Source: Candidatus Aenigmatarchaeota archaeon
GTDB taxonomy: Archaea > Aenigmatarchaeota > Aenigmatarchaeia > GW2011-AR5 > JAGGXF01
Length of the DNA stretch: 42,142 nt
Assembly: GCA_021163205.1 (NCBI GenBank)
Contig: JAGGXF010000039.1
Span: 1 to 42,142, forward strand
Direction: 5' to 3'
A model generated the notes under the pieces. That model made no database searches. It had not been told where the DNA came from and saw nothing but the letters and a program-made list of their open reading frames with translations. A program made the translations under genes and the position numbers. Below, piece by piece: positions 1-8,742 of the stretch (positions within the stretch are counted from its first letter, which is position 1; every line of letters starts with the position of its first letter).

Positions 1-2
1 GT

Positions 3-1322
3 TCTGCATCTTTCAATGCAAGAGTTGTATTAACAGAGGGTTTGTTTAAATTTCTTAATGAAAAAGAATTGGAAGCTGTAATTGCACATGAATTAGGCCA
101 TATAGTCAATAAAGACTTTATAATTATGACTATTGCAGCAACGTTGTTGGAAATACTTTATGAATTATATGTAATCTTTGCTCGCGCGAGAAGTGGCAGA
201 TCAACTGTGGGTGTATCTGGAAAAGGAGGAGAAAAGAAAGGAAACGCTTTGATAATAATCGGATACATATCATTAATTTTTTATTGGGTTGGAACTTATG
301 TTCTTTTATACCTAAGCAGGCTGAGAGAGTATTATGCAGATGAATTTTCAGCAAAAGAAACAGGAGATCCAAATCTTCTTTCATCTGCATTGATTAAAAT
401 AGCTTATGGAATTGCATCTGTTCCAGATACTAACAAAACAGCTCATTTATTGAATGCTACAAGAGCGCAAGGAATTTTTGATTTTAAAGCAGCTAAAGAA
501 GTCGGCTTAATTTATCAAAATTCGGGAAATAAAAAAGAACTTATTGAAAGATCACTTCTTTTTGACATCGTGAATCCTTGGGCTTGGATTTTACAATTAA
601 AATCAACCCACCCTTTGGTTGGAAAAAGAATCAAAAGACTTTGTACTTTAACTTCGTCCCCTGTATTTAATTTTGATAAGATTATCAATAAAGAGATTGA
701 CAAGAAAAGATTATGGAATAATTTTTTCACAGATTTTTTTATTAACTATTCTACTACATTTACAATATTGGCGACCTTTTTAGCTTTGATCATTGAGTAT
801 ATATCTAAATTAAATTTTTATGTTCCTACTTTAATATTTGGATTAATCCTTTTGATAATAGCTTCTGTAATCAAAATAAGATATAAATTCCCATTAAATA
901 ACTTTAATGAAACTACTGTTATCGATTGCATGTCTGATCTTTATGCCTCTCCAGTAAGAGGAAAACCAGTTAAAATAAGAGGAAAAGCAATTGGGAGAGG
1001 ACAAGCTGGTTTTATATTTGGAGAGGACATGATATTTCAAGATAAAACTGGATTTATTTATTTGAATTATGAAAGCGCAATTCCTTTATTTGGAAACCTA
1101 TTCTTTGCTTGGAAAAGGTTAGAGTCCTTATTAGGAAAACCTGCTACTTCAACAGGATGGTTTTTGAGAGGTGCAACTCATCATTTGGAATTGTATAAGT
1201 TCCAATCTGGTACTGAATCCATTAAAAGTTATGTAAGATTCTGGACAGTAGTAGGATTAATTCTTAATGTACTATTTTGGTCTCTTATTATTTTCTCAAT
1301 AGTTTTTTTGTTTTTAACTTGA
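3..1322 (+). CDS. M48-family (HtpX-like) membrane zinc metalloprotease, 5'-truncated by window edge
   Basis: Membrane-embedded zinc endopeptidase of the M48/HtpX type, probably acting on misfolded membrane proteins. The zinc motif HELGH is at bases 87-101 and the likely third ligand, Glu of REYYAD, at 327-329. At least five hydrophobic segments are visible: two between the zinc motif and the third-ligand region, two mid-protein and one at the very C-terminus. The region at about 920-1210 is soluble and beta-rich and looks like an added domain. The frame stays open upstream of the first possible start (TTG at 42) to base 3 and reads SASFNARVVLTEG, as expected before HELGH in this family. The gene therefore begins outside the window. 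It is more AT-rich than its neighbours. Confidence 0.88.
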   Translation, partial: SASFNARVVLTEGLFKFLNEKELEAVIAHELGHIVNKDFIIMTIAATLLEILYELYVIFARARSGRSTVGVSGKGGEKKGNALIIIGYISLIFYWVGTYVLLYLSRLREYYADEFSAKETGDPNLLSSALIKIAYGIASVPDTNKTAHLLNATRAQGIFDFKAAKEVGLIYQNSGNKKELIERSLLFDIVNPWAWILQLKSTHPLVGKRIKRLCTLTSSPVFNFDKIINKEIDKKRLWNNFFTDFFINYSTTFTILATFLALIIEYISKLNFYVPTLIFGLILLIIASVIKIRYKFPLNNFNETTVIDCMSDLYASPVRGKPVKIRGKAIGRGQAGFIFGEDMIFQDKTGFIYLNYESAIPLFGNLFFAWKRLESLLGKPATSTGWFLRGATHHLELYKFQSGTESIKSYVRFWTVVGLILNVLFWSLIIFSIVFLFLT

Positions 1323-1367
1323 AGTTCTTTTAGCTGCCGAATGATCTACAGATAACACTTCTATTTA

Positions 1368-1425
1368 GTGCGCCCTCGGAAACTCTGCGGTGCTCTTACG
1401 AGCATCTCGCCCTAACGGGTCGCAC
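1368..1425. ncRNA. candidate structured RNA or structured intergenic element
   Basis: GC-rich island in an AT-rich spacer. The ends pair (GTGCG at 1368-1372 with CGCAC at 1421-1425). Inside are a strong hairpin (GGTGCTC, loop TTAC, GAGCATC, extended by GCG/CGC with a bulge) and a short one (CCC, loop TAAC, GGG), giving a multi-branched fold. It lies upstream of the likely promoter of the next gene, so it is not its leader. It could be a small RNA, a 3'-end structure of the protease transcript, or chance. I recognise no family, and the strand is not determined. Confidence 0.3.
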
Positions 1426-1471
1426 AACACACCTTATACCAGCAATAAGTTTACAGAGTCAAACACAGAAA

Positions 1472-1479
1472 AGTTTTTA
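1472..1479 (+). promoter_or_regulatory. TATA box for leaderless PEP-synthase-like gene
   Basis: An AT-rich box (GTTTTTAA) ends about 25 bases before ATG 1504. This fits leaderless archaeal initiation and favours that start over ATG 1489. Confidence 0.45.
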
Positions 1480-1503
1480 ATTCGGGGGATGCAAATATTA
1501 TGC

Positions 1504-3519
1504 ATGTATGTTCTTGGTCTGGATGACGCAGCTGTTGCAGACGAAGGTCAGCATGCAGCTGGCCTGTCTAAATTGCTAAGAGCCGGCTTCTCGCAACCAG
1601 ATGGTTTTGTTCTATCGAAAAGCGCGTGCCGAGATTTTTTTTCACCTATGCGACAAAAAATAGACCAAATTATAGCTAATATTAACTACGAAGACCACGA
1701 GTCACTAAACCGCGCATCGGAACAGATAGAGAATATGATTTTCAGCAGACCGCTCTCCAGCGATATGCGTTCGGAGATTTTAAAAGCCTACAGAGGTATG
1801 TCTTATACGGCAAACATAAGTGAGGAAATACTTAAAACCAAGTTGCGATTCATCTCCGCCGGAATGGAAAAAACAGCGGTCTGCATCAGACCAAGCCCCC
1901 GAGAACCAGAACCACTTCTCGCTAGGTTTTCTAATGTGAAAGGAGACGACGAGCTAATTTTCTCAATAAAAAGCTACTGGGCTTCGCTTTTTTCTCCGAA
2001 TGCACTATATTATAGACACAAGCGACAGCTCTCTTACGAGCCTACGGCAGTGGTAGTACAAAAAACAATAAACGCTGAAAAAAGCGGCTTCACAATTACC
2101 TCTTTTAACAAGACCCAAACATTGGTAGAGGCTGTCTATGGTCTTGTGGACTCCTTGAGAAGGAATGAACAGATAGCTGACAAATACTTCTGTCACAAGA
2201 TTCTCGATGAGAAGATAAAAAAGATATACAAGAAAACAGAGAAGCGGGTAATCGACCCCATCAGGTCAGGAGTCACGAAGGAGACAATACCTTCAAGAGA
2301 TCAAGAGAGGCCAGTTCTGAGCGAAAATGAACTGGACAAACTCATAGAAATAGGTAATGATTTGGAGTCATCTTTTGGGCCGTTAAGATACGAGTGGTGT
2401 ATTCTTCGCGGAAAGATTTACATCACAGCCATAGAACCTTTCTTCGGTCAGGAAGGGCATGGTATAATAGAAGGGGGAAAAATAGCTGACGCCATCCCAG
2501 TTTCAGGCGGAACAGCAAAAGGAAGGGTTTCTATGCAGGAAGGTGGTTCCGGCATAGTCTTCTTGGAGAAGATTTCAGAAAACATGCTCTTTGACTTGGC
2601 AAAGGCAGACGGGGTAATAACAAAGAGTGGTAATATATCTTCTATTGTATCAGATATTTTGAGAGATTTAAGAATACCTTATGTTATCGCCAGTCCTTAC
2701 CTGCAGCCAGGAGAAAACGTTGCAATAGACGGCTCAACTGGTTTGATATATATGATTCCAGAACAGCAGACATACGGCACATCGTATTCTCAGCCAACAG
2801 AACACGCAACAGGCCAGCTGAGTGATAAAGATTTGGGCATACCCGAAACCGTCAGCACAGACATATTGTCAATGCCGCCCATTTCAGGGCAAGAGAAATC
2901 TTCTGACTATAGCGTCGCTAACGAGCCAATAACAGCGACAGAAATCGGCTGTTTCCTGAACAAGGAATCTTATGTGCAGGCGAAAAATCTTCTTGTTCAC
3001 GGCCCAAAGAACCTTGCTATTACCATGTCTGGCCGTGCTCCTCTCGTGTTCTGGCTTCAAGATAAGGTTGGTGCGCGATACGACGATTACAACGAGCCCC
3101 TGCCTGCTAATATTGTAAAAATCGACAAGCCAGAAGAGTTTGGACCAGAATCAAAAGCAGTAGCTATACGAACGCCAAACGATATTTCAAACCTAGAAAA
3201 ATTTTTGTCCACGGCCGATTATATGTATTTTGATATGGACAGCCTCATAAGATTCATAGTGGGCGATGCATACGCTTTGGAGAGCACCGCCTCCAACGAA
3301 TCTGTAAGGAGAGTTCTCTCTAACGCAAGACGAGTTGTCAAGGACCGCGGTAGAAAAAGTCTTATTTTTTCCACGCTCGAAGACCTGCCAGAATTCGTGA
3401 AAATCGGTATAGATATAATCTTTGTGCCTGAGCAGGACCTGAACGAAGCAAGAATCGTAGCAGCCAAGACGGAAAGAGAGATGCTGTTAGAGTTGTGGAG
3501 AGAACGGAAAAACAGCTAA
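1504..3519 (+). CDS. degenerate PEP-synthase/PPDK-like protein lacking the phospho-carrier histidine
   Basis: Resembles phosphoenolpyruvate synthase in order: an N-terminal ATP-grasp-like (PPDK_N) region at about 1-320 and a swivelling PEP-utiliser domain at about 330-430. The C-terminal region of some 190 residues is much shorter than the usual PEP-binding barrel. The N-terminus has the family pattern (AAGLSKLLRAGFSQPDGFVLS). In the swivelling domain the family motif TSHAAI...GIP aligns with SSIVSD...RIP, so the histidine that carries phosphate is Ile381 (2644-2646). The arginine-rich nucleotide segment is also altered (CIRPSPREPEP). Normal PEP synthesis is therefore unlikely. A regulatory, kinase-like or binding role is inference. 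Start chosen at ATG 1504 from TATA spacing; ATG 1489 is possible. Its 3' end overlaps the converging RHH gene by 33 bases. Confidence 0.72.
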   Translation: MYVLGLDDAAVADEGQHAAGLSKLLRAGFSQPDGFVLSKSACRDFFSPMRQKIDQIIANINYEDHESLNRASEQIENMIFSRPLSSDMRSEILKAYRGMSYTANISEEILKTKLRFISAGMEKTAVCIRPSPREPEPLLARFSNVKGDDELIFSIKSYWASLFSPNALYYRHKRQLSYEPTAVVVQKTINAEKSGFTITSFNKTQTLVEAVYGLVDSLRRNEQIADKYFCHKILDEKIKKIYKKTEKRVIDPIRSGVTKETIPSRDQERPVLSENELDKLIEIGNDLESSFGPLRYEWCILRGKIYITAIEPFFGQEGHGIIEGGKIADAIPVSGGTAKGRVSMQEGGSGIVFLEKISENMLFDLAKADGVITKSGNISSIVSDILRDLRIPYVIASPYLQPGENVAIDGSTGLIYMIPEQQTYGTSYSQPTEHATGQLSDKDLGIPETVSTDILSMPPISGQEKSSDYSVANEPITATEIGCFLNKESYVQAKNLLVHGPKNLAITMSGRAPLVFWLQDKVGARYDDYNEPLPANIVKIDKPEEFGPESKAVAIRTPNDISNLEKFLSTADYMYFDMDSLIRFIVGDAYALESTASNESVRRVLSNARRVVKDRGRKSLIFSTLEDLPEFVKIGIDIIFVPEQDLNEARIVAAKTEREMLLELWRERKNS

Positions 3520-4041
3520 CCTCTCGTTATGTTTTACTTTGTTTATCTGCTCTCCTAAAATATCAAGCTCTTGCGGACTAAGCTTATAGTTTTTTATATA
3601 TTTTTTGAGATTTTTTTCTGCCGCTTTATCGATTTGCTGTAAAACATATTCTTTAACATCCTTCCACGAATGAGGGCTATTCTCCATTTTAAAATAACCA
3701 ATACCAACGATATCAGGCTGGGAAGAACCAAAACATTCAAAAGCCGATTCTTTATAAGCTTTTTCTTTTTCAGCCATTTGAATAGTTGTTATTAAAATCT
3801 TCTTAATAGTCCCGAAGCTGAAGTCTATACCATACGAATCTATTATATTATCTCTAATAAATGAACTGGCAAACTCTTTCGCCGGTTTATAACCAATTCC
3901 ACCGAAGTATTTTTCTAATAGGTCTAATATACTCATTCTAATAAGTTCTGATCGACTCAGCCCGAACTTTTTTTCTAATTCTTCTAAGCCTTCTAGATGT
4001 TTCTCTGGAAACACAATGCTCACGGTTTTCATTCTAATCAC
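3487..4041 (-). CDS. ribbon-helix-helix (CopG/NikR-like) DNA-binding protein
   Basis: Probable transcription regulator. Residues 1-50 match the ribbon-helix-helix pattern: a basic beta strand (KTVSIVFPEKHLEGLEEL) followed by two helices (FGLSRSELIRMSILDLLEK). The remaining 135 residues are helical with no recognised ligand domain. I do not see the His/Cys metal set of NikR. The start is GTG 4041 or ATG 4032; two overlapping TATA-like boxes at 4055-4068 would suit either as a leaderless start. The gene converges on and overlaps the PEP-synthase-like gene by 33 bases. Target and ligand are unknown. Confidence 0.7.
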   Translation of the reverse strand: MIRMKTVSIVFPEKHLEGLEELEKKFGLSRSELIRMSILDLLEKYFGGIGYKPAKEFASSFIRDNIIDSYGIDFSFGTIKKILITTIQMAEKEKAYKESAFECFGSSQPDIVGIGYFKMENSPHSWKDVKEYVLQQIDKAAEKNLKKYIKNYKLSPQELDILGEQINKVKHNERLAVFPFSPQL

Positions 4042-4117
4042 TATCTATCAGTAGCTATAAAGTTTAAATAGTTAAGTTGTCTTTGGTTTGTGCATGATAC
4101 GCGTAGTCGTGTAAGAA

Positions 4118-4414
4118 CTAAACTTCAGCTTTAGCCTCGCGCTTGGCTTGATCTTTCATTCTCGGCACGGTTATTCGGAATCCGCACGCCGAACACTTGA
4201 CAGAAAACGGTCGCTTCCACGGCAGTTCTGTGTAATCTTCATGACCGCACTCAGGGCATTTGTACTCAACGCGCGCAATCCGGTCTGGAAGCACCAGCAC
4301 GCGTATCTTTCCCGTTCTCTGCTTTCTCCTATTCAGAGCATCTCGCCAAGTATGATAAACACAGTCAGATGGCTTAAGATTTTTCTCTTTTATCAGGTCT
4401 TCTATTTTTCCCAT
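4118..4414 (-). CDS. small zinc-ribbon protein
   Basis: 98-residue basic protein with one zinc ribbon at about residues 54-82 (CPEC ... CSAC). The N-terminal half (EDLIKEKNLKPSDCVYHTWRDALNRRKQ) is helical and the C-terminus is Lys/Arg/Glu-rich. It looks like one of the small archaeal zinc ribbons that bind nucleic acid or ribosomes, but I recognise no named family. A TATA-like stretch lies upstream (about 4455-4475) and the spacer to the next gene holds no other ORF. Confidence 0.7.
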   Translation of the reverse strand: MGKIEDLIKEKNLKPSDCVYHTWRDALNRRKQRTGKIRVLVLPDRIARVEYKCPECGHEDYTELPWKRPFSVKCSACGFRITVPRMKDQAKREAKAEV

Positions 4415-4539
4415 AATATCACTCTAGTCAATATTCTGTTATCTTAAATAAGAACAAACAATATATATAATTTTCGTCTATTCTGAACCAAAGAAAACTA
4501 TTTAATAACCTGGTTGTATAATAATCGATTTCCTCGGAA

Positions 4540-4791
4540 CTATTCGTTGACCTTAAAAACTATGTCTCCTTCTCTTACCCTTTCCAGAGTCTTGAGCCCA
4601 ATAGAGTCTCCAGCCCCGGCAACATCGACAGGCTTATGTTCTATTTGCATAGAGTCGACCTTTTGCTGGAAATTCGTGGTCGCTCCTTTTATTAAAATTT
4701 CGTCCCCTATTCTGAGTTCATCAGTCAGCTCAACCACAGCCACGCCAAGGTGCGTATAATAATGGGAAACCTTTCCAATCTCTTTCTCCAC
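4540..4791 (-). CDS. translation elongation factor-like protein (isolated EF-Tu domain-2-type beta barrel)
   Basis: 83-residue stand-alone beta barrel resembling domain 2 of translational GTPases. The run IGKVSHYYTHLGVAVVELT...LRIGDEILIKG...TNFQQKVDSMQIEHKPV matches the barrel of EF-1A/IF2-type factors, with no G domain. Proteins of this kind are annotated as elongation-factor-like in archaea; their role is unknown. The longer open frame from 4851 adds 20 residues unlike the family and overlaps the promoter. GTG 4791 fits the homology and sits about 30 bases after a TATA box (TTTTAAAAACTTATC on the minus strand). Confidence 0.78.
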   Translation of the reverse strand: MEKEIGKVSHYYTHLGVAVVELTDELRIGDEILIKGATTNFQQKVDSMQIEHKPVDVAGAGDSIGLKTLERVREGDIVFKVNE

Positions 4792-4878
4792 GACACAACA
4801 CCCCAATAAAGATAAGTTTTTAAAAGATTTAAAATAATTATTTAGACGCAAATATTTATGTCTGGATAGTGGTGATAG

Positions 4879-5280
4879 ATGCTGGGACTACTAAGAAAAT
4901 TTAAACAACCGATAGTCGGACTACTTAAGGAAGATAGATGGGATGTCGTTAATAAAGAAGACGGAAAAATCACAAAAGTTAAAGAAATCGGACTCGGAGG
5001 ATGTAGATATAAAGAAGTTATAGAACTTCTTCCAGATGGTTCTATCAGAATAAGCAGAGACTATGGGATAGGGGATTTGTGTGTCAAGGGTACAGAAGAA
5101 AGGTATGATAAAAAAGGAAAGCTTTTGAAGATTGAACTTATAGAAAACAATAATGTGTATAAAAGCTTTTCGGGAACAAATAAAGATGACAAATATTTTG
5201 AGGCATTTCTCAGTGGTTTGTATAAAAAACATACCACGATTAATGAGCTGTTAGAAGAATTAAAAGAATGGGAAAACTAA
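4879..5280 (+). CDS. uncharacterised 133-residue soluble protein
   Basis: No family recognised. Charged, beta-rich protein without membrane segments. The central part (GDLCVKGTEERYDKKGKLLKI) resembles the short two-strand repeats of toxin-immunity or DUF-type proteins, but this is too weak to name. ATG 4879 lies about 25 bases after a TATA box (AATATTTATG, about 4851-4860), supporting a leaderless start. The gene is transcribed away from the EF-like gene and converges on ubiA with a 36-base gap. Confidence 0.6.
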   Translation: MLGLLRKFKQPIVGLLKEDRWDVVNKEDGKITKVKEIGLGGCRYKEVIELLPDGSIRISRDYGIGDLCVKGTEERYDKKGKLLKIELIENNNVYKSFSGTNKDDKYFEAFLSGLYKKHTTINELLEELKEWEN

Positions 5281-5316
5281 AATATTTTTTTGTCCTTCCT
5301 AGAATGTCTATTTCTC

Positions 5317-6132
5317 TCAAAGCGACCCAGCCACAAAAGCGACCAACGCCACGAACATCGCTATGCGCGTCCACTTCTGCGTGCCACGGGGGTCTCTTGT
5401 TAGGGAATATAAAAACATTAGGTCTGCCAGAGCAACAATACACAAGTATTTAATGCCGAAAATTCCAAGATAGTAAGGTAGAGCGCTGAGAAGAACAGCA
5501 GCAATAATTGTTAAAGACGCGAACGCAGAAGATTTTTTCTTTCCGAGAATGACTGGAAGCGTTTTCGCACCGACAGTCTTGTCACCGACGAAATCTTCAA
5601 CATCACCATAAATCTCTCTGCCGAGGTTGGATAAAAATGATAAAGCAGCGAGAATCCAAATTATGTCCATTTCTGCTGCCAGCGGGACAACAAAAATTAA
5701 CCCACCAAATACGAAGGTGGACGCAACAAGCCAGCTGACGATAAGATTACCGACAAGTGCAACACGCTTTAGCTTCCATGCATAGATAAACTCCAGAAAT
5801 ATGTTCAGGACTGCAATACCAACACAGTAGATATTAAGATATTGCTGTGCAATAGCAAGAGCTGGTATTGTCAAGGCAATGGTATAAGCAATTGCAGTAT
5901 TTTTTTTCATTCTGCCAGACGGCAATGGTCTTTTCGGCTCGTTAATTTTGTCTATTTCATAGTCAAAATAATCGTTAAGAATAAATCCCACGCTTGCCAC
6001 AAAAAAAACTACAAGCGCGCCGTAAAACATTTGCGGCGAAAATGAACCCGTCAAAATAAAACCAGCTACTAAAACAGCAAGAGCTGCCATCAGGCCGTTG
6101 TGAGGTCTTATTATTTCCAGGTAAGGATTCAT
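5317..6132 (-). CDS. UbiA-family prenyltransferase, likely digeranylgeranylglyceryl phosphate synthase
   Basis: Integral membrane enzyme that adds the second geranylgeranyl chain to geranylgeranylglyceryl phosphate in archaeal ether-lipid synthesis. Both Asp-rich metal/diphosphate motifs are present: NDYFDYEIDKINEPKRPLPS near residue 60, and DVEDFVGDKTVGAKTLP in the second half. Multiple hydrophobic helices and the 271-residue length fit the family. ATG 6132 is chosen because the upstream TTG at 6150 directly abuts the EF-2 stop; the homologous start MNPYLEIIRPHNG begins at the ATG. It follows EF-2 by 18 bases and is probably co-transcribed. Other UbiA substrates are possible, but archaeal context favours DGGGP synthase. 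Confidence 0.86.
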   Translation of the reverse strand: MNPYLEIIRPHNGLMAALAVLVAGFILTGSFSPQMFYGALVVFFVASVGFILNDYFDYEIDKINEPKRPLPSGRMKKNTAIAYTIALTIPALAIAQQYLNIYCVGIAVLNIFLEFIYAWKLKRVALVGNLIVSWLVASTFVFGGLIFVVPLAAEMDIIWILAALSFLSNLGREIYGDVEDFVGDKTVGAKTLPVILGKKKSSAFASLTIIAAVLLSALPYYLGIFGIKYLCIVALADLMFLYSLTRDPRGTQKWTRIAMFVALVAFVAGSL

Positions 6133-6150
6133 TTTATTCGCCTTCGGCAA

Positions 6151-8337
6151 CTACTCTTCTGGTTTAGGTATCTCTTTTGGTAGACCTTTCCTTTCACGTA
6201 TCTGAAGACAGACCTTTTCAAAGAGATCTTTTGGTAAGTATTCGAACTTCACATCGATTAGTGAATAAAATCCTTTACCACCTGTTGCAGACTTAAGCGA
6301 AGCTTCAAAACCAAACATCTCGGCAACAGGCATTCTTGCTATGATGACAGCAGCGCCCTGTTCTGTTTCGACATTATCAACCTGTCCGCGTCTGTTCTGG
6401 ACTTCAGACATGACAGCGCCCATCAGCTCCTCGGGTGCATCTATACGTATTATTTGTATAGGCTCCAAATAGGCGGGCTTGGCCATAAGAATAGCATTCT
6501 TGATTGCTTGACGGACAGCAGGGTAAACCTGCGCAGGGCCACGGTGTATTGCATCTTCATGAAGCTTTGCATCTACTATTCTGACCAGTAATCCACTGCA
6601 AGGTTCCTTTGATAACGGACCTTCCTTACAAACAGATTCGAAAGAGTCCAAAACAAGCTCCATTGTTTCACTTAGATATTGTATACCTTTCGTGGAATCT
6701 ATGAACACATTTCTATTAAAGATGTCTAAACATTTTTTGGCATCTTCTTTATCCATACCATATTCCATCAAGAGTGGAGCCATCTCCTTTGGTTTCTTCA
6801 CCCTACCTTCTGGTATCTTTTCTTCTGCAATAGCGTCATATATCTCTCGCTTTAGTGGTTCAACAATAATATAAAATCTGTTGTGTTTATTTGGGGATTT
6901 TCCTTCAACTTCTGGACTTTCTGCTCGCACGCTTTCTCTATAAACAACAATAGGCGGGCTTGTTTTTACGTCTATTCCCTTTTCCCTTAAAGGCCTTTCT
7001 ATTTTTGCATCTATGTGCAGCTCTCCGAGACCAGAAACAAGATACTCGCCCGTTTCTTCATTTATGCTAACTTGTAATGTTGGGTCCTCTCTACTCGTCT
7101 GTCTCAAAAAGTTTATGAGCTTGGGCAGGTCGCTTGGATTTTTCGGTTCTATTGATTTTGTGACAACGGGCTCAAACATATGCTTAATCGCTTCAAAAGA
7201 TTCAATAGGATGCTCCGGAGAGCATATGGTTTCACCTGAAAAAGCATCAGATAATCCGACAATGCCTATTATATTTCCCGGTAATACCTCGTCCAGTTGA
7301 ACCCTTTGTGGACCTTTATAAATAGAAACCTGTTGTACACGTTCATCTTTGTGCTGGCTGTTAAGATGAACCATCTGTCCCTTCTTCACTGTTCCAGAAA
7401 ATATTCTGGCTGTTGCAACTATACCGGCATGGGGGTCGGGAATAACCTTTGTTATTATCATAGAGAGTACCCCATCTGGTCTACAATTTACCATGTCTTG
7501 CCCTTCTTTCGAGTTGATATCCCCGTGCCAAATTTTTTCTATTCTATATTTTTGTGCTTCGATTGGGCTTGGAAGATGTCTAATAACCATGTCAAATACA
7601 ACCTCGTGTATGGGAGCTTTTTTCGCAAGCTCTTTGTCCTTATCTGCTGAGCAATATTCAATCAAATCCTTGAATGTTATGTTCTTTTCTTTCATGTATG
7701 GGAATGATATTGCCCAGTTTCTATAGGCAGAACCAAAAGCAACAGAACCATTCTCAACATTAACCAACCATTTTTCTCTGAAGTCTTTTTCACCATATTT
7801 CATAATTAGTTTATTCACGTCTTGTATAATTTTCATAAATCTTTCTTGCATCTGCTCTGGTGTAAGTTTTAACTCCTTGATCATTCGATCAACTTTGTTT
7901 ATGAACAGAACAGGCTTGACCCTCTCTTTTAGCGCCTGACGAACAACAGTCTCTGTTTGGGGCATAACTCCCTCAACAGCGCATGCGACTATGATAGCAC
8001 CATCAACAGCGCGCATAGCCCTTGTCACATCACCGCCAAAATCCACGTGGCCAGGCGTGTCTATAAGATTTATTAAATAATCTTTGCCCTCAAATTCGTG
8101 GACCATTGAAACATTCGCCGAGTATATGGTTATGCCACGCTCTTGCTCCTGCTTATCGAAATCTGTCCACAGGGCTGTGCCTGCCAAATCTTCTGACAAC
8201 ATGCCTGCTCCATATAAAAGGTTATCTGTTAATGTCGTTTTGCCGTGGTCAATATGAGCAGCTATGCCTATATTTCTGATTTGTTCTGGTTTTTTCATAA
8301 GTTCAATAACCGTTGCCTTTAAATCTTTCTTTGCCAT
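6151..8337 (-). CDS. fusA: translation elongation factor aEF-2
   Basis: Translocase GTPase of the ribosome, full length at 728 residues. G1 is AHIDHGKT (27-34), G3 DTPGHVD (93-99) and G4 NKVD (147-150). The domain IV tip LHEDAIHRGPAQ carries His598 (bases 6544-6546), the residue converted to diphthamide. The start is supported by GGTGATG a few bases upstream (AAAGGTGATGATGGC). A TATA box at 8385-8395 gives it its own promoter, apart from the upstream uS7 gene. The usual archaeal continuation (EF-1A, uS10) is absent; ubiA follows instead. Confidence 0.97.
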   Translation of the reverse strand: MAKKDLKATVIELMKKPEQIRNIGIAAHIDHGKTTLTDNLLYGAGMLSEDLAGTALWTDFDKQEQERGITIYSANVSMVHEFEGKDYLINLIDTPGHVDFGGDVTRAMRAVDGAIIVACAVEGVMPQTETVVRQALKERVKPVLFINKVDRMIKELKLTPEQMQERFMKIIQDVNKLIMKYGEKDFREKWLVNVENGSVAFGSAYRNWAISFPYMKEKNITFKDLIEYCSADKDKELAKKAPIHEVVFDMVIRHLPSPIEAQKYRIEKIWHGDINSKEGQDMVNCRPDGVLSMIITKVIPDPHAGIVATARIFSGTVKKGQMVHLNSQHKDERVQQVSIYKGPQRVQLDEVLPGNIIGIVGLSDAFSGETICSPEHPIESFEAIKHMFEPVVTKSIEPKNPSDLPKLINFLRQTSREDPTLQVSINEETGEYLVSGLGELHIDAKIERPLREKGIDVKTSPPIVVYRESVRAESPEVEGKSPNKHNRFYIIVEPLKREIYDAIAEEKIPEGRVKKPKEMAPLLMEYGMDKEDAKKCLDIFNRNVFIDSTKGIQYLSETMELVLDSFESVCKEGPLSKEPCSGLLVRIVDAKLHEDAIHRGPAQVYPAVRQAIKNAILMAKPAYLEPIQIIRIDAPEELMGAVMSEVQNRRGQVDNVETEQGAAVIIARMPVAEMFGFEASLKSATGGKGFYSLIDVKFEYLPKDLFEKVCLQIRERKGLPKEIPKPEE

Positions 8338-8742
8338 GCCATCATCACCTTTTATCTTTTCTGAAAGTGAATTTATTCCATACCGTTTTTATATGTTCAT
8401 ACCACTGGTTTGTATTTTATGAATTATTCTCTTACCAGCTTAAAAAGTTTTTTTTCTTTGCTTCTCTGCTGTTTCGTGAGAATACAATTTTTTTAACATA
8501 AAAGCTTATAAATGTTTTTAACGGCTTTCTTGACAATAAAACTGAAAAAAATATGAAGCTAACCATTTCCGATTGGTAGCAGTTTGATGAAAAAGGTGCC
8601 AAAGACGCTAAAAATGTTTTAACATTCGCCCGCATTCGCCACAGCTATAGACATAAATTTTAAAAAATTAGTTTGTGGCAGAAAAGCCGGGCACGAGGAG
8701 TCAGCGCCTCAATAAAGATTTTCTCCGTGCTTCAACTCGTAA
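8338..8742. other. 405-bp spacer between rps7 and EF-2
   Basis: No ORF or RNA gene that I can support. It holds the EF-2 promoter (8385-8395), a second TATA-like box on the minus strand at about 8505-8513, a 7-bp hairpin with one bulged A at 8558-8580, and, just after the rps7 stop, an imperfect hairpin (GCACGGAG with CTC-CT-CGTGC, about 8685-8725). The last could be a 3'-end structure of the RNA polymerase/ribosomal transcript. A long EF-2 leader from the upstream box is possible. Confidence 0.5.
8385..8395 (-). promoter_or_regulatory. EF-2 promoter TATA box
   Basis: ATATAAAAACG on the minus strand, about 50 bases before ATG 8337. This predicts transcription start near 8360 and a short leader that includes the GGTGATG ribosome binding site. 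Confidence 0.5.

Noticed and set aside
3219-3467. 82-residue minus-strand ORF inside the PEP-synthase-like gene
   Set aside because: Antisense shadow with no family resemblance.
8535-8595. C/D-box guide RNA candidate around TTGATGA at about 8584
   Set aside because: No CTGA D box follows within a plausible distance.
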